The position numbers and the translations under genes were made by a program. The notes under the pieces are model-generated. The model was not told the DNA's origin. It worked only from the letters and a program-made list of their open reading frames with translations, and ran no database searches. Of a DNA stretch of 64,000 nt, positions 18,301 through 26,569 are shown piece after piece; position 1 is the stretch's first letter, and the number at the start of each line of letters is the position of its first letter. The stretch spans positions 1 to 64,000 of the forward strand of contig CASEYW010000059.1 in NCBI GenBank assembly GCA_949292215.1, given 5' to 3'. Source of the DNA: an uncultured bacterium. Lineage in GTDB: Bacteria; Verrucomicrobiota; Lentisphaeria; Victivallales; UBA1829.

Positions 18301-19321
18301 CGATCTCGTACTTCGGAATCGCGGAAGGCGTATATTCCGCTCCGCCCGAACGGAATGAGAAATAACGCAGCCCCTGATCGAAAGTCGGATTCGGCAAAAG
18401 ATTTCGCGTCACCGGCTTCTGAACATACATGGCGTCATTCTTCCAGAAGTCGATCCCTGCCACGGGCGGAGGTGTCTTCCCTGAAACAGAAACCGCGCCC
18501 GGATCAATCAGAATCCGCCGCGTTTTGTCGATTGGCCAGAGAAGCTGCAGCCGTCCGGAAATCCGCGGAGGGGTATAGCACGCCTCCAGAAACGCCCCCC
18601 AGCTCTGCGGCACAATCAGCGATATCTTTTTCGCCGGAACAAATCCGTTCAGTGTCACCCTCTCCACCTTTCCGGCATACACGGCAAGATCCTGCCGCGG
18701 AGATTCCCGGAATCTGGACTCCGGCAGCAGATCAACATCCTTCCCGTTCACAGCGATCTTCATCTCCCGGTATTTTCGAGGAAATTCAATCACGGGAAAG
18801 AGACGGAATGAACGAAGTCCGGCAATTGTTTCCGCATCCACTCCGGGATCCCATGTCAGAGAGATCAATCCGTCGCGTTCCGGCTTGAGGGTAAATGAAA
18901 ACACCGCATTCCGTCCATCCGGCAAACGATAGACCAGTGAGTAGGAGATCGTATTGGCTTGCCGGTCAAACCGGACTTCGGGTTTGGTTCCCGGCGCACT
19001 CCGGAACGGCACACCGCCGTTGCCCGGAAGACTTCCGGCAAAGTAAATTCGGCAGACCTCTTCGCCATCAGCGGTGACCACAATTTTCCAGTCCGGACTG
19101 ATCCGGGAAAAGGAATCGCGGAGACGCAGTCCGACCCGTTTGTTTCCCGCCGTCAACGCCACCTGTTCCACCGTCCGGCTGCCCATCGGCCAGCTCTTGA
19201 CTTCCAGAACCGGAATCTCCCGTTTCTGAGTCTCCGCTGCAAACGGCGGAACATACTCCGGCAGTTCCGCGCGAAGAACGGCAAAACTCAGGAAAAGAAA
19301 TACTCCATACAAAACTCTCAT
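15347..19321 (-). CDS. Large secreted glycoside hydrolase-like protein with C-terminal CBM9-like domain
   Basis: 1324 aa with a signal peptide (MRVLYGVFLFLSFAVLRA). Residues about 25-270 form a beta-rich domain homologous to the whole of the neighbouring 272-aa protein. A jelly-roll region at about 340-480 (ARG..., FSYTFTHRGGAVGVQLRN) looks carbohydrate-binding. A TIM-barrel-like region at about 590-900 carries NHELENR (Glu689) and YYTEGFN (Glu803), spaced as acid/base and nucleophile of clan GH-A. The C-terminus from about 1130 (WNEKNLYLRVEVADDRF, LEVYFDCGANG) resembles a family 9 carbohydrate-binding module. Catalytic assignment is inference from these motifs; no known GH family was recognised. 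The ATG overlaps the upstream stop (ATGA), so the two proteins are coupled. It is the last gene of a regulator-led operon. Confidence 0.65.
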   Translation of the reverse strand: MRVLYGVFLFLSFAVLRAELPEYVPPFAAETQKREIPVLEVKSWPMGSRTVEQVALTAGNKRVGLRLRDSFSRISPDWKIVVTADGEEVCRIYFAGSLPGNGGVPFRSAPGTKPEVRFDRQANTISYSLVYRLPDGRNAVFSFTLKPERDGLISLTWDPGVDAETIAGLRSFRLFPVIEFPRKYREMKIAVNGKDVDLLPESRFRESPRQDLAVYAGKVERVTLNGFVPAKKISLIVPQSWGAFLEACYTPPRISGRLQLLWPIDKTRRILIDPGAVSVSGKTPPPVAGIDFWKNDAMYVQKPVTRNLLPNPTFDQGLRYFSFRSGGAEYTPSAIPKYEIDEKNGRGTSPRCLLMNPVQGKSAILVTAPLLLEKGKTYTVSCYAKGEVEGRLFLFGLISFSQSNMQFTHGAVFPRHKIGPEWRRFSYTFTHRGGAVGVQLRNLSDKKTWVDDLQVEEGTKPTEFVTVPLTGNLRTSDPDSTINAGTPVRAVFEVFGGKGRVELSLIDFYRKELWKKSFPVRGGDRLALPFDDLKIGTGNFVVQAVFHPEKGEPYRDYYRFCVMRFLENRHATKNLFGTVSMHIGRIPRGDELARLHMRIGLGSTGYGRLYGFNDYALELLDRYRIANMVWSMGGHSGFRMEKAEDRDYLTSLIKDAEKITPADEKRVEEITYEYVKANPRAKSWSFNHELENRTKLLRADRYDEWAKLLRAFQKGVKRARSDAITFPDGGTAGFSRLRGRDATEKFIASTQKLGLRWEAFATHVYWNLDGTKAGVNDLDEETAYFIRLLEKYGYDKEPIYYTEGFNIPFMNVPEWECGMWQDPYRSNSKPTYDFGLREFNQAAWLARTYLICLKYWPRIRRMDFWASNLFLDYYLIPYPMMNAVNTLGNLFGDPVFEGDVRPAAGVRGYVYRDKVNGGVAAIWCVSDKVEDGLERGPILKVRFPGEVPEFIDLMGNRREVKAENGVVTIPLTAAPLFLKHKDPAVLRNALRECEVIGGESNLRVEIHPDKDGNIIAGFCNLTGRPQEGTFRYDGGELPFRVDPNRKQEQVLEKRGKNTFGELFRFSTDYTAALKNGASVKGSWNMNYFYVPYTKDKPDWVRIPALPLHNLYKWNSASWRGKSDFSANFRLAWNEKNLYLRVEVADDRFIAEPERFHADGAGSHLYLLDGCLEVYFDCGANGIFSARSGYDDDDYRYDFSYGNPEGKSGPGLVYRLYEVQSQLAGGVAMLSKEEAAKRISCTFTRTSDGYVYDIVFSQSCLEPLALRDGFPAGFALHLHDKDDPKEQPGRKGVNLSSKPGAHVNNEPSLWPQMILRKEEVQPVRK

Positions 19322-20136
19322 TTGACACTCCCTCCTTTTGAACCGGCAGCGGAACCGGTACCGAAATCAATGAAAATATTTCTCTCATTCGAGATCGCCC
19401 AGTTGCGCTGAACCGTTCCAAACGGCACCTTTCCTCCGGCAAGACGCTCCATCACCGATCCCCAGCAGAGCGGCAATGTGATCTCCACCCGCTTTGCCGG
19501 ATCGTCCGCATGAAACAGAAGACGGGAAACTTTGCCGAGATATGCAGGAAACTCCGCCCCTCCCTGCCGCTTGAGACTCTCCAGATCGTTGAAATGAATC
19601 TTCTCCGCCTCCGCCAGACGGAATCCACCCTCCCGGTAGCGAGGAGCCAGTTCCACCACAGGTTTTAAGGTAAAGTTCGGAATGGACGACAAATCCTTCT
19701 CCGGGATTCCGGGATCCCAGTTCAGCCGTACCCGGCCGGGGCCCTCCGGAACAAGCGTAAAACGGAACTCCGCAACGCGCTTGTCCGGAAGCTGATACTC
19801 CTTGCAGTACGAGATCGTACTCTTCGTCCGGTCAATCGCAACCCGTTCCTTTCCCGGAATCGTTTTGAACGGAAATCCCCAGCTTCCGCGGAAACTGCCG
19901 AGAAAATAAATCCTGCAAATTTCCTCCTTTCCGGCATAGACTCCGATTTTGAAATCCTGTCCGGCAAACGTGGAGCCGTAAAGCTCCCGAAGTCCGATGC
20001 GTTTGTTCCCTTCGGCAAGCGACGGCTGTTCCAAAGTTGCGCCCTTTGACGGAAAGCTCCCGACCTTCAGAACGGGCTCCGCAAAGACGGAAAGAACCCA
20101 CCCGGCCGACAACAGCAGATACAGTGCAAATTTCAT
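19318..20136 (-). CDS. Secreted protein homologous to the N-terminal domain of its downstream neighbour
   Basis: 272 aa with a signal peptide (MKFALYLLLSAGWVLSVFA, probable cut before EPVLKVGSFP). The body matches the N-terminal 270 residues of the next protein along its length: EGNKRIGLRE against AGNKRVGLRL, EEICRIYFLGSFRGSWGFPF against EEVCRIYFAGSLPGNGGVPF, and RVRLNWDPGIPE against LISLTWDPGVDA. It therefore looks like a free copy of that domain, without catalytic or binding modules. Function is unknown; a partner or decoy for the large enzyme is a guess. It follows a pseudopilin gene by 28 bases, and its stop overlaps the next ATG. Confidence 0.75.
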   Translation of the reverse strand: MKFALYLLLSAGWVLSVFAEPVLKVGSFPSKGATLEQPSLAEGNKRIGLRELYGSTFAGQDFKIGVYAGKEEICRIYFLGSFRGSWGFPFKTIPGKERVAIDRTKSTISYCKEYQLPDKRVAEFRFTLVPEGPGRVRLNWDPGIPEKDLSSIPNFTLKPVVELAPRYREGGFRLAEAEKIHFNDLESLKRQGGAEFPAYLGKVSRLLFHADDPAKRVEITLPLCWGSVMERLAGGKVPFGTVQRNWAISNERNIFIDFGTGSAAGSKGGSVK

Positions 20137-20164
20137 TTTGATCCTTTTGATATATCTTTCATTC

Positions 20165-20899
20165 CTAATATGTTATCACAGCTTTCCGCATTCCATCGGA
20201 GAGAATGCCGATTCCCGGATTGCTCTCTCCTGGCCATTGCAGACGGGAAAAGGTGCGCCCATCAACATGGCCGTCCAGGAACAGAAGATTTGCCAGACCG
20301 TTTGTCGCAGGTCCGCGATCATAAACCGTCAGACTCCGGTCATCTCCCGCCCCGTGACGATGGTAGAAAAAAAGGATTGAGTTGCGGGTGGCCGCACTCA
20401 GACGGGAATCGCCGCAGAATACCGCCGCGGAAGGACGGGTTGCCTCCCCTGTCTTCCGATACGGAAACACCGTCGAATTTCCCTCCTGAGGACCGCCCAG
20501 CAGATAAGGATTACCCAGAAAATGCCCCACATAAAACGGTTTGTTCCATCCGGCCTTCAGCGTCTCCGCAGGACAGAGAAAGGTTCCGCCGTCGCGATGA
20601 TTGTAGAACACGCCGTAGGGCGGATTCTTTTTCTGCGCCGAAGTCCATCCGGAAAGCACAGCGGGCCAGGTCCCGTAGGGATCGTTTTTCTGCGCATAGT
20701 TCGGCAGAATCCAGTCATCCCAGTCCCCGGAATACATGGACTGCGCAGTACCGATCTGTTTCTGGACATTCATACAGCCGGAACTGAACGCGGAACTTCG
20801 TGCCTTGTCCAGGGCAGGAAGAAGAAGTCCTGCAAGAATTGCAATAATTGCTATCACAATCAATAATTCGATTAATGAGAATGGATTTCCTCTTTTCAT
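20165..20899 (-). CDS. Pseudopilin-like protein with LDGH motif (copy 2)
   Basis: 244 aa from the ATG at 20899, with GGAGG nine bases upstream; the TTG at 20908 lies within the spacer. The leader is MKRGNP and the helix starts FSLIELL, so the residue before the expected cleavage is Pro6 rather than Gly. Glu5 of the mature form is kept. Conserved positions are Cys42 (mature 36), a CP motif at 109 (FLCPAET) and LFLDGHVDG near the C-terminus. It is the second gene of an operon whose first gene is the GntR/solute-binding fusion, and it precedes two secreted proteins. It is probably anchored in the inner membrane or assembled into a pseudopilus; whether it is processed is uncertain given the Pro. 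Confidence 0.83.
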   Translation of the reverse strand: MKRGNPFSLIELLIVIAIIAILAGLLLPALDKARSSAFSSGCMNVQKQIGTAQSMYSGDWDDWILPNYAQKNDPYGTWPAVLSGWTSAQKKNPPYGVFYNHRDGGTFLCPAETLKAGWNKPFYVGHFLGNPYLLGGPQEGNSTVFPYRKTGEATRPSAAVFCGDSRLSAATRNSILFFYHRHGAGDDRSLTVYDRGPATNGLANLLFLDGHVDGRTFSRLQWPGESNPGIGILSDGMRKAVITY

Positions 20900-20920
20900 C
20901 TGTGTCAACCTCCTTATCTT

Positions 20921-22279
20921 TCAAAGTCTGAAATATTTCTTTTTCACGTCCATCCGCTCCAGAATGGACCGGGCATCCAGATGGAAAAACAGATGATCCT
21001 CCATCAGCATGGACAGCATGACACGCTGCCATTCCGTGAAGATCTGTTTCTCAAAAATTTTTCTTTCTCCTTTTTCCGGGAAGAAACCGCTGTTCTGATT
21101 GCGGCGATTCCAGAAGTGCTCCGTCGGGAGAATGTCGCGGTTCGCGGAAATCTGACCGGTGATGCTGCAAAACTCCGTCTGGAACTCGCGGGAGACCATG
21201 ATTTTCATCAGATCCCAGGCCCGGTTGCGTTCCTCCGCGGCAATGTCATGCCGCAGGTACGCCTTCAGAACCGATTCCGAAAGCAGATGAAAGCGCGTTC
21301 CCCTGCAGTCCCGGTACGGAAGATATTCCAGAGAATCCACCTGCTTGTCCGGACGCTCCGGCAGCCCGTTCTGTGCCGTCAGCCAGCACCCGACCTTGAA
21401 GTTCAGCACCGCTCCATTGTGAAAGAAACTGCGGGGATCGTTCACGCGATCCCGGATCAGCACCGTATCGCGCAGAATCTCCAGAAAGCGGAATCCTCCA
21501 GGCGTATGGAACAGAGGCGCATCGCCCTCGTATGTCTCCTCGCTGAACGGACAGAGCATCAGCAGAACCGGAAGGAAATCCTGAAACAGAAATGATTCCG
21601 AATCCCGGTAATCCATACTTGCTGGCTCAATCCCAAGCGAACGGCATTTTGCAGTAAAATCGGGCCACCAGTCGAAATCCCCGGTCAGGTCGGAGAGGCG
21701 GAATCCGGTTCGATCCAGAAGCCTCCGGTTGACTCCGATCTGATGGGTCGTGCAGGTGTAGGGAAGACAATCTTCATAATTGAGTCCTTCAACAGTGGCA
21801 AGCCCGCCGATCACGTTCTCGTAATCCGGGAACTGAGTCAGTTGCGCCGGCGGAAGATTGTCCTCCTTCAAAAACGCCGAATACACCGAGAGAGCCGCCT
21901 TGTAATCGTGCATGCAGCGACGCTGAATCTGCCTGTTTCCGAGGTCCTCCACGGCCTGAAGATCAAAATCAAGATGCAGCGATGCGTTGACCAGATATTT
22001 ATTCAGCAGTTTCCGCATGTCGGCAAAGGAAATCGTCGTCGGATGAATATTGATCAGAACCTTCATCGGCCCGCTGCCCGCGATATAGGAGCCCTGCCCC
22101 CGACGCGTCTCCACAAGTCCTTCTTCCGCCAGTTTGTTGATGATTGAGGAAACCGTCAGATAACTGATGTCGAACATCTCCATCATTGACTTGTATGAAG
22201 GCAGTTTATCGCCCGGCATCAGCTCCCCCTGCTCCCGACGCGACACAATGTAATTCCGAACTTTTTCTATATTTTTCAT
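20921..22279 (-). CDS. GntR-type regulator fused to a solute-binding-protein-like domain
   Basis: 452 aa, no signal peptide. Residues 1-68 are a GntR winged helix: LMPGDKLPSYKSM, DISYLTVSSIINKLAEEGLV and TRRGQGSYI. Residues about 75-450 resemble the family 1 extracellular solute-binding fold of ABC sugar transporters: IGVNRRLLDRTGFRLSDLTGDF followed by WWPDFTAKCRSLGI, FHNGAVLNFKVGCWLT, and a late helix with DLMKIMVSREFQ. This is a one-component sensor, with ligand (probably an oligosaccharide) binding to the C-terminal part and DNA to the N-terminal part. The usual partner fold for GntR sugar sensors is UTRA or LacI-like. It is the first gene of the operon with pseudopilin copy 2, so autoregulation is likely. 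A promoter and an inverted repeat lie upstream. Confidence 0.75.
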   Translation of the reverse strand: MKNIEKVRNYIVSRREQGELMPGDKLPSYKSMMEMFDISYLTVSSIINKLAEEGLVETRRGQGSYIAGSGPMKVLINIHPTTISFADMRKLLNKYLVNASLHLDFDLQAVEDLGNRQIQRRCMHDYKAALSVYSAFLKEDNLPPAQLTQFPDYENVIGGLATVEGLNYEDCLPYTCTTHQIGVNRRLLDRTGFRLSDLTGDFDWWPDFTAKCRSLGIEPASMDYRDSESFLFQDFLPVLLMLCPFSEETYEGDAPLFHTPGGFRFLEILRDTVLIRDRVNDPRSFFHNGAVLNFKVGCWLTAQNGLPERPDKQVDSLEYLPYRDCRGTRFHLLSESVLKAYLRHDIAAEERNRAWDLMKIMVSREFQTEFCSITGQISANRDILPTEHFWNRRNQNSGFFPEKGERKIFEKQIFTEWQRVMLSMLMEDHLFFHLDARSILERMDVKKKYFRL

Positions 22280-22294
22280 GCGGACCTTTCAACT

Positions 22295-22405
22295 TATTTA
22301 TATTACGTTTCTAATTATAGCATATTTCAAGAAGAAAAACAAGGGGGAAGAAAGAAAAAAATAACAGAAAAAATAAGTAAAATCTCTTTCTATGTAATAT
22401 AAATA
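22295..22405. repeat. Pair of inverted 12-bp sites, candidate operator
   Basis: TATTTATATTAC (22295-22306) recurs as its exact reverse complement GTAATATAAATA (22394-22405). Centre-to-centre distance is 99 bases. The left copy covers the predicted transcription start of the regulator and the right copy lies upstream of its -35. This arrangement suits repression with DNA looping by the adjacent GntR-type protein; binding itself is inference. Confidence 0.5.
22314..22342 (-). promoter_or_regulatory. Promoter of the GntR/solute-binding regulator operon
   Basis: On the minus strand TTGTTT (22342-22337) and TATAAT (22319-22314) are separated by 17 bases. The start of transcription would fall near 22307, inside the left arm of the inverted repeat at 22295-22306, and the ATG is at 22279 with AAAGG upstream. 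Confidence 0.65.
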
Positions 22406-22434
22406 TGTTTTTGCCAGAAGCATCCACACGAGAA

Positions 22435-22465
22435 AGCCCGGACCTGCATCAGCAAAGTCCGGGCT
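22435..22465. terminator. Hairpin between a GH gene and the next operon
   Basis: A perfect 9-bp stem AGCCCGGAC (22435-22443) / GTCCGGGCT (22457-22465) with a 13-base loop lies 37 bases beyond the minus-strand GH stop. No strong T run follows on the minus strand, so it is a weak terminator or an mRNA 3' end protector. Confidence 0.45.
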
Positions 22466-22501
22466 CTCCGGCAATTTTTGAAAAAGAGAAAAGGGAAAAT
22501 C

Positions 22502-25500
22502 CTATTCCGCTTTTTCGCGAATTTCGAACTTCCGGATCTCGAAGAAGGTTCCAGGCTGTCTCCAGGTGAAAAGATAGCACTGCATGGATTCCCCTTCCAG
22601 CGGGACCTGCATCTCGCCTTTCACCGGGACAAACGTATCCGTCAATGCAAGCGGCGTCCCGGGCAGATTCCAGCGGGGAATCCCCTTTCCTGCGAGAAAC
22701 GCCTCCAGACGGCCCCTTCCCCGCGCCTCGAACGAAACCATATAAACCATTCCCGGAACCACCTTCACCGGAACAGAAGCGATTCCGGACCCCGCCATCG
22801 GGATCTCCCCTTTCACCTTCTTCAGAGTCGATGTGACTTTCACTGAGCCTGCCGCAGAATCAAAGGACAGTTCCGACTGCTGAAAACGATTTTTCAAATC
22901 TTCCTGCCTGGCAAGCGTCTTTCCGCTTCCGCGAAGAGTGAGAGTACCGAATTTGGCCGGACTCTTCCGATCGCCGATTCCACCCCCCCAGGTGAGATAC
23001 CCTACGCGTCCAGCTCCATCGTTGTTGTTGACAAGCAGGGAAAAACGCAAGGGACGCGGTTTGCCGGAAACATTCACGAGCGGATAGAGCTCGGATGCTG
23101 CAATCCGTACTTTGTAAACTGTAATATTGCCACGACGTTCAACGATGCACGAGCCGAATTGCAATTGTTTTCCGGGCATGGTAAGCTGTTCCGGGAGATC
23201 ACCGCCGACGGATGCCATCATCACTTTCCCCAGATAGTTTTTGTGTGCGGATACTATGAATTCCGTCATAGCTTTGCTTTGTCCTTTTCCCTCACAGTCG
23301 ATGGCGAACTGGAGGCTGTCGCCGTTCCAGTAGGGAATCGGTTTGCCGGGCTCCTGTTCCGTCAGAGGCTTGTGAATTGCATCCCGGACTTCCACACAGA
23401 GTTCGAGTCCGACATGGTTCCATGCCACAGAGAAACGTCCTCTGTAGGAATCCGACCGGTCTGAAGGAATCAATGAACAGTATTCCGTCAGCGGAATCCA
23501 GGCAAGATCCTTCCGCAGTTTCCAGCCATTGGAAAAGAGGGATTTCTCCTGATAACTGCCACGGAATCGATACTCCATGACCTCAGATTCCTGATACGGT
23601 TCCAGACGACTCAGCACCGTCCATTTTGACGTTCCCTGAAGATCAGGCTTTTCCGCATAATAAATCACCTGCGGAGCCAGCATCATCGACGAACTTGCAT
23701 TCAGAGCCCTTCCCTCCCAATCAAGAATCCGGGCAGGACGGACCGCATCGGCCAGTTCTGCCGGAAGTTTCACGCTATTCTTTCCCATATTCCAGAAGAC
23801 CAGAAGCGGACCGGAAGCACTTTCCGCCGCAACAGCCTGCACATCACCGCGGTCAAAGGTATAAGCTCCACGGAATTTGATCTGCCCGGAAAAGCGGTCG
23901 TAGAGATTCCGCAGAATAAACGCGGAAAACTTTGGTTCCTGATTGGGAAACGTCCGGAAAATTCCCAGCACCTGAGCACCTTCAGGCTTGCGGAACTCCG
24001 TCATCTCCCGCTCGGTTCCGCCGTGCCAGCAGGGACCGAATCCATTGTGGGAAGCAAACTTTTCCACACCGGACCGCAGCATGTTCAGAAAATCCAGAAC
24101 CATATTGAACGAGAGCTGCTCTTCGCTCAGGATCACCGGATCGGAAGACGTGAACAGTGTCAGGTGCCATTCATTGTTGACATACTGTTTGCGTCCGATG
24201 GCGAACTCCTTTCCAATCCGGATATATGGTCCGGGCTCCGTCCAGGTCCCATGCAGCGGCAGGATGTCGAAGAAACCTCCTCCGCCGAGCTCCAGCACCC
24301 GGCGGTAAAACTCCTGATACCGCATTCCGACCCCCCCGAATGCCACGGGTTTTCCCGGTGCAGCCTTTTTGATCGCGCGATATCCGATTTCCAGCATCTT
24401 GCGATAATCCTCCGGCGTCCCCTTCCAGAAAATGGAATGTCCAGGAAGATGCGGTTCGTTCCAGATTTCCCAGGAACGAACATTCGGATATCGTTTCACG
24501 GCAGCAGTTACAAAACGCTCCCAGGCGCTCCAGTTGTTCGGAGGATAGAATTGAAACCGGGAACCATAACTCATCTCTGCGGTATTTTCCGGACGATTTG
24601 TATAGAAACGGGGAGTGTCCAGAAGCACAACGTCAATTCTGGATTGCGGGATTCCATTCTCAGCAGCCGTTTCAAACATTTTGTCCGCCGTGCTCCAGTC
24701 GTAAACGCCGGGGGATTTTTCAATCTCATCCCAGCTCAGGGAATGCAGACGCATGAAATGATATCCGATCAGCCGGCGCATCCGGAACTCATCCGCGATG
24801 TTGCTTCCAAGGCGGTAGGGCAGCGCAACGTCGCGCGGCGCCAGACTGATTCCCAGCTGCGGCGGAACCTGATCCACAGGACGCGCCTTCGTCGCAGTTA
24901 TCACGAAGTTTTGAATTTCCCGTTCAAACTTTCGTTCTTCCACCAGTCGGTTTCCGTTGATCCGCTGGGCATAATACTCCTGCACCACAGGAACGCTCTC
25001 CCCGGAGGCCTTTTCGTAAGAAAAGCGAACTTCATAAAATCCGGGTTGTGTCAATGGACAGCGCCAGCCGTTTTTTTCAAACGCATTCCGGGAAACAGAA
25101 CGTTCTGATACGACCGACCCATTGGTATCCCTGACCACCCCTTTCAGGCGTACAACTCCCGCTGGAAGCGTTCCATAAAAAACGACGGGATCTCCCGGTT
25201 CGAACCAGTTTGCAAAACTTCCTCCGCGCAGACGATAGAACGACTCAAACGAAACCTTCCGGACCGTCAGGCTCCCTTTTCCGCCATCTCCGGAACAGGA
25301 GAAGCGGAGGCGGGCGGAAACCGCATTTTCCGGTGCACATTCCGCCGTTACCGGACGGTGGAACGGGAGCCATTTTCCATTCAGCGCCGGAGCCGGAAAC
25401 ACAAACCATGGATGCTGATGATGGCGTCCCAGAACCCGTCCGGAACCATCAAACCAGATGACCTCCACATACATCTTCCAGTTTCCCGGATCAAACTCCG

Positions 25501-25753
25501 GAGAGGTCTTGAATTCAAATCCGATCATCATCTCCTGTCGCGGCTTCGGCAGAGGAAAACGGGGAGACAGCACTTCCCCGCCGCTCCCTGCGGGGATCAC
25601 GAATTCCGAACCAGCCATCCGGACATGTGCAGGGAACTTCCATCCTTGCACCGCATCTTCCGCAAGAAGGGTTCTCCGCACCTCGGCGGCACTGCCGGAA
25701 AGCATCAGGATCCCCAGAAAAAAGGCAATAAAAATCCTGTTGAAAAAACACAT
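22502..25753 (-). CDS. Secreted clan GH-A glycoside hydrolase (GH39-like) with CBM9-like C-terminus
   Basis: 1083 aa with a signal peptide (MCFFNRIFIAFFLGILMLSGSAA). The N-terminal 280 residues are beta-rich (galactose-binding-like). A TIM barrel from about 310 to 640 contains SWEIWNEPHLPG with acid/base Glu433 in the NEP motif and VNNEWHL with probable nucleophile Glu528. This pattern is closest to GH39 and related xylosidase/iduronidase enzymes. Residues about 780-960 (GRFSVAWNHVGLELCVEVRD, YWNGDSLQFAIDCEG) resemble a family 9 carbohydrate-binding module, and the end (VVPGMVYMVSFEARGRG) is another jelly roll. It would act on polysaccharide outside the cytoplasm; substrate not assignable. 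AGGAGAAG precedes the ATG. It follows pseudopilin copy 3 by 12 bases. Confidence 0.8.
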   Translation of the reverse strand: MCFFNRIFIAFFLGILMLSGSAAEVRRTLLAEDAVQGWKFPAHVRMAGSEFVIPAGSGGEVLSPRFPLPKPRQEMMIGFEFKTSPEFDPGNWKMYVEVIWFDGSGRVLGRHHQHPWFVFPAPALNGKWLPFHRPVTAECAPENAVSARLRFSCSGDGGKGSLTVRKVSFESFYRLRGGSFANWFEPGDPVVFYGTLPAGVVRLKGVVRDTNGSVVSERSVSRNAFEKNGWRCPLTQPGFYEVRFSYEKASGESVPVVQEYYAQRINGNRLVEERKFEREIQNFVITATKARPVDQVPPQLGISLAPRDVALPYRLGSNIADEFRMRRLIGYHFMRLHSLSWDEIEKSPGVYDWSTADKMFETAAENGIPQSRIDVVLLDTPRFYTNRPENTAEMSYGSRFQFYPPNNWSAWERFVTAAVKRYPNVRSWEIWNEPHLPGHSIFWKGTPEDYRKMLEIGYRAIKKAAPGKPVAFGGVGMRYQEFYRRVLELGGGGFFDILPLHGTWTEPGPYIRIGKEFAIGRKQYVNNEWHLTLFTSSDPVILSEEQLSFNMVLDFLNMLRSGVEKFASHNGFGPCWHGGTEREMTEFRKPEGAQVLGIFRTFPNQEPKFSAFILRNLYDRFSGQIKFRGAYTFDRGDVQAVAAESASGPLLVFWNMGKNSVKLPAELADAVRPARILDWEGRALNASSSMMLAPQVIYYAEKPDLQGTSKWTVLSRLEPYQESEVMEYRFRGSYQEKSLFSNGWKLRKDLAWIPLTEYCSLIPSDRSDSYRGRFSVAWNHVGLELCVEVRDAIHKPLTEQEPGKPIPYWNGDSLQFAIDCEGKGQSKAMTEFIVSAHKNYLGKVMMASVGGDLPEQLTMPGKQLQFGSCIVERRGNITVYKVRIAASELYPLVNVSGKPRPLRFSLLVNNNDGAGRVGYLTWGGGIGDRKSPAKFGTLTLRGSGKTLARQEDLKNRFQQSELSFDSAAGSVKVTSTLKKVKGEIPMAGSGIASVPVKVVPGMVYMVSFEARGRGRLEAFLAGKGIPRWNLPGTPLALTDTFVPVKGEMQVPLEGESMQCYLFTWRQPGTFFEIRKFEIREKAE

Positions 25754-25765
25754 AAAACTTCTCCT

Positions 25766-26539
25766 TTACAATTCCCAGAGATAATGTCTGGCGGCTGGCT
25801 GGCTGTTGTCGCCTGTATAATAGAATGCCTCGCAGGAATAGGCGTCCTGCGGAGCCCTCACGGCAATCGAACCGACGTGTCCGTCCAGATACAGCATGGA
25901 TACTGTACTGAGATGCCGTCCCGCCGGACGCCCCCAGTTCGGTTCAATTCCCTTGTAATACATGCGGATATATCCTTTATTGGGGTCGTATCCGGAAATG
26001 TCATTGGAAGTGTTAAACCAGGTATCCATTGCAAAATATTTCTCCGATGCACCTTTCGCTCCGGAAATCTTTCTGGATTTATAGTCGCCGTCCATCATGC
26101 AGGCGTTGACCGCATAATCAATGAACCATTCAAACCAGCGGTTCTGCCGGTTCTCTTTCAGAATTTCCGGGCATTCCAGAGTGCTCAGAGTAATATAGCC
26201 TGATTTGAATTTTTCGGAATAGTTTCCCTCCTCCGGACCGAGCAGAGATTGATGCCACCGTCCCGCGGTCAGATTCTGGAACATCGGCGGAATCATGTCA
26301 TTGAAATCAGCCGTGTACTGCTGAAGTCCAAGCCCGAGCTGTTTCAGATTGCTGAGACAGGAGGTTCTCCGTGCGGAGGACCTCGCTTTGTTCAGCGCGG
26401 GCAGAAGCATCCCGGCAAGGATCGCGATGATGGCAACCACCACAAGGAGCTCTATCAAGGTAAAACGTCTTTTTTTCCGGTCTTCGGACAGCGACGTCCG
26501 CACAACGGAATCTCCATCATTCTTGAATTCGAAAAGCAT
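25766..26539 (-). CDS. Pseudopilin-like protein with LDGH motif (copy 3)
   Basis: 257 aa. The leader is unusually long (25 residues, ending DRKKRR) and the helix starts FTLIELL, so -1 is Arg25 instead of Gly. Glu5 of the mature form is Glu30, Cys61 is mature position 36, a CP motif follows in TLECPEIL, and [10 protein letters not shown] is near the C-terminus. Many Trp/Tyr/Asn residues in the middle ([22 protein letters not shown]) suggest a folded globular head. A shorter start is not offered by the sequence, and AAGGAGG precedes this ATG. It sits between a LacI/GntR-type regulator (30 bases upstream) and the GH39-like enzyme. Confidence 0.83.
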   Translation of the reverse strand: MLFEFKNDGDSVVRTSLSEDRKKRRFTLIELLVVVAIIAILAGMLLPALNKARSSARRTSCLSNLKQLGLGLQQYTADFNDMIPPMFQNLTAGRWHQSLLGPEEGNYSEKFKSGYITLSTLECPEILKENRQNRWFEWFIDYAVNACMMDGDYKSRKISGAKGASEKYFAMDTWFNTSNDISGYDPNKGYIRMYYKGIEPNWGRPAGRHLSTVSMLYLDGHVGSIAVRAPQDAYSCEAFYYTGDNSQPAARHYLWEL

Positions 26540-26569
26540 CAGGACCTCCTTCTTTGTTTCGTATTTTTA

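Noticed and set aside
15998..18358. Plus-strand open frame of 786 codons opposite the large secreted protein
   Set aside because: Shadow of the 1324-codon gene; the true frame has a signal peptide, a homologous neighbour and catalytic motifs.
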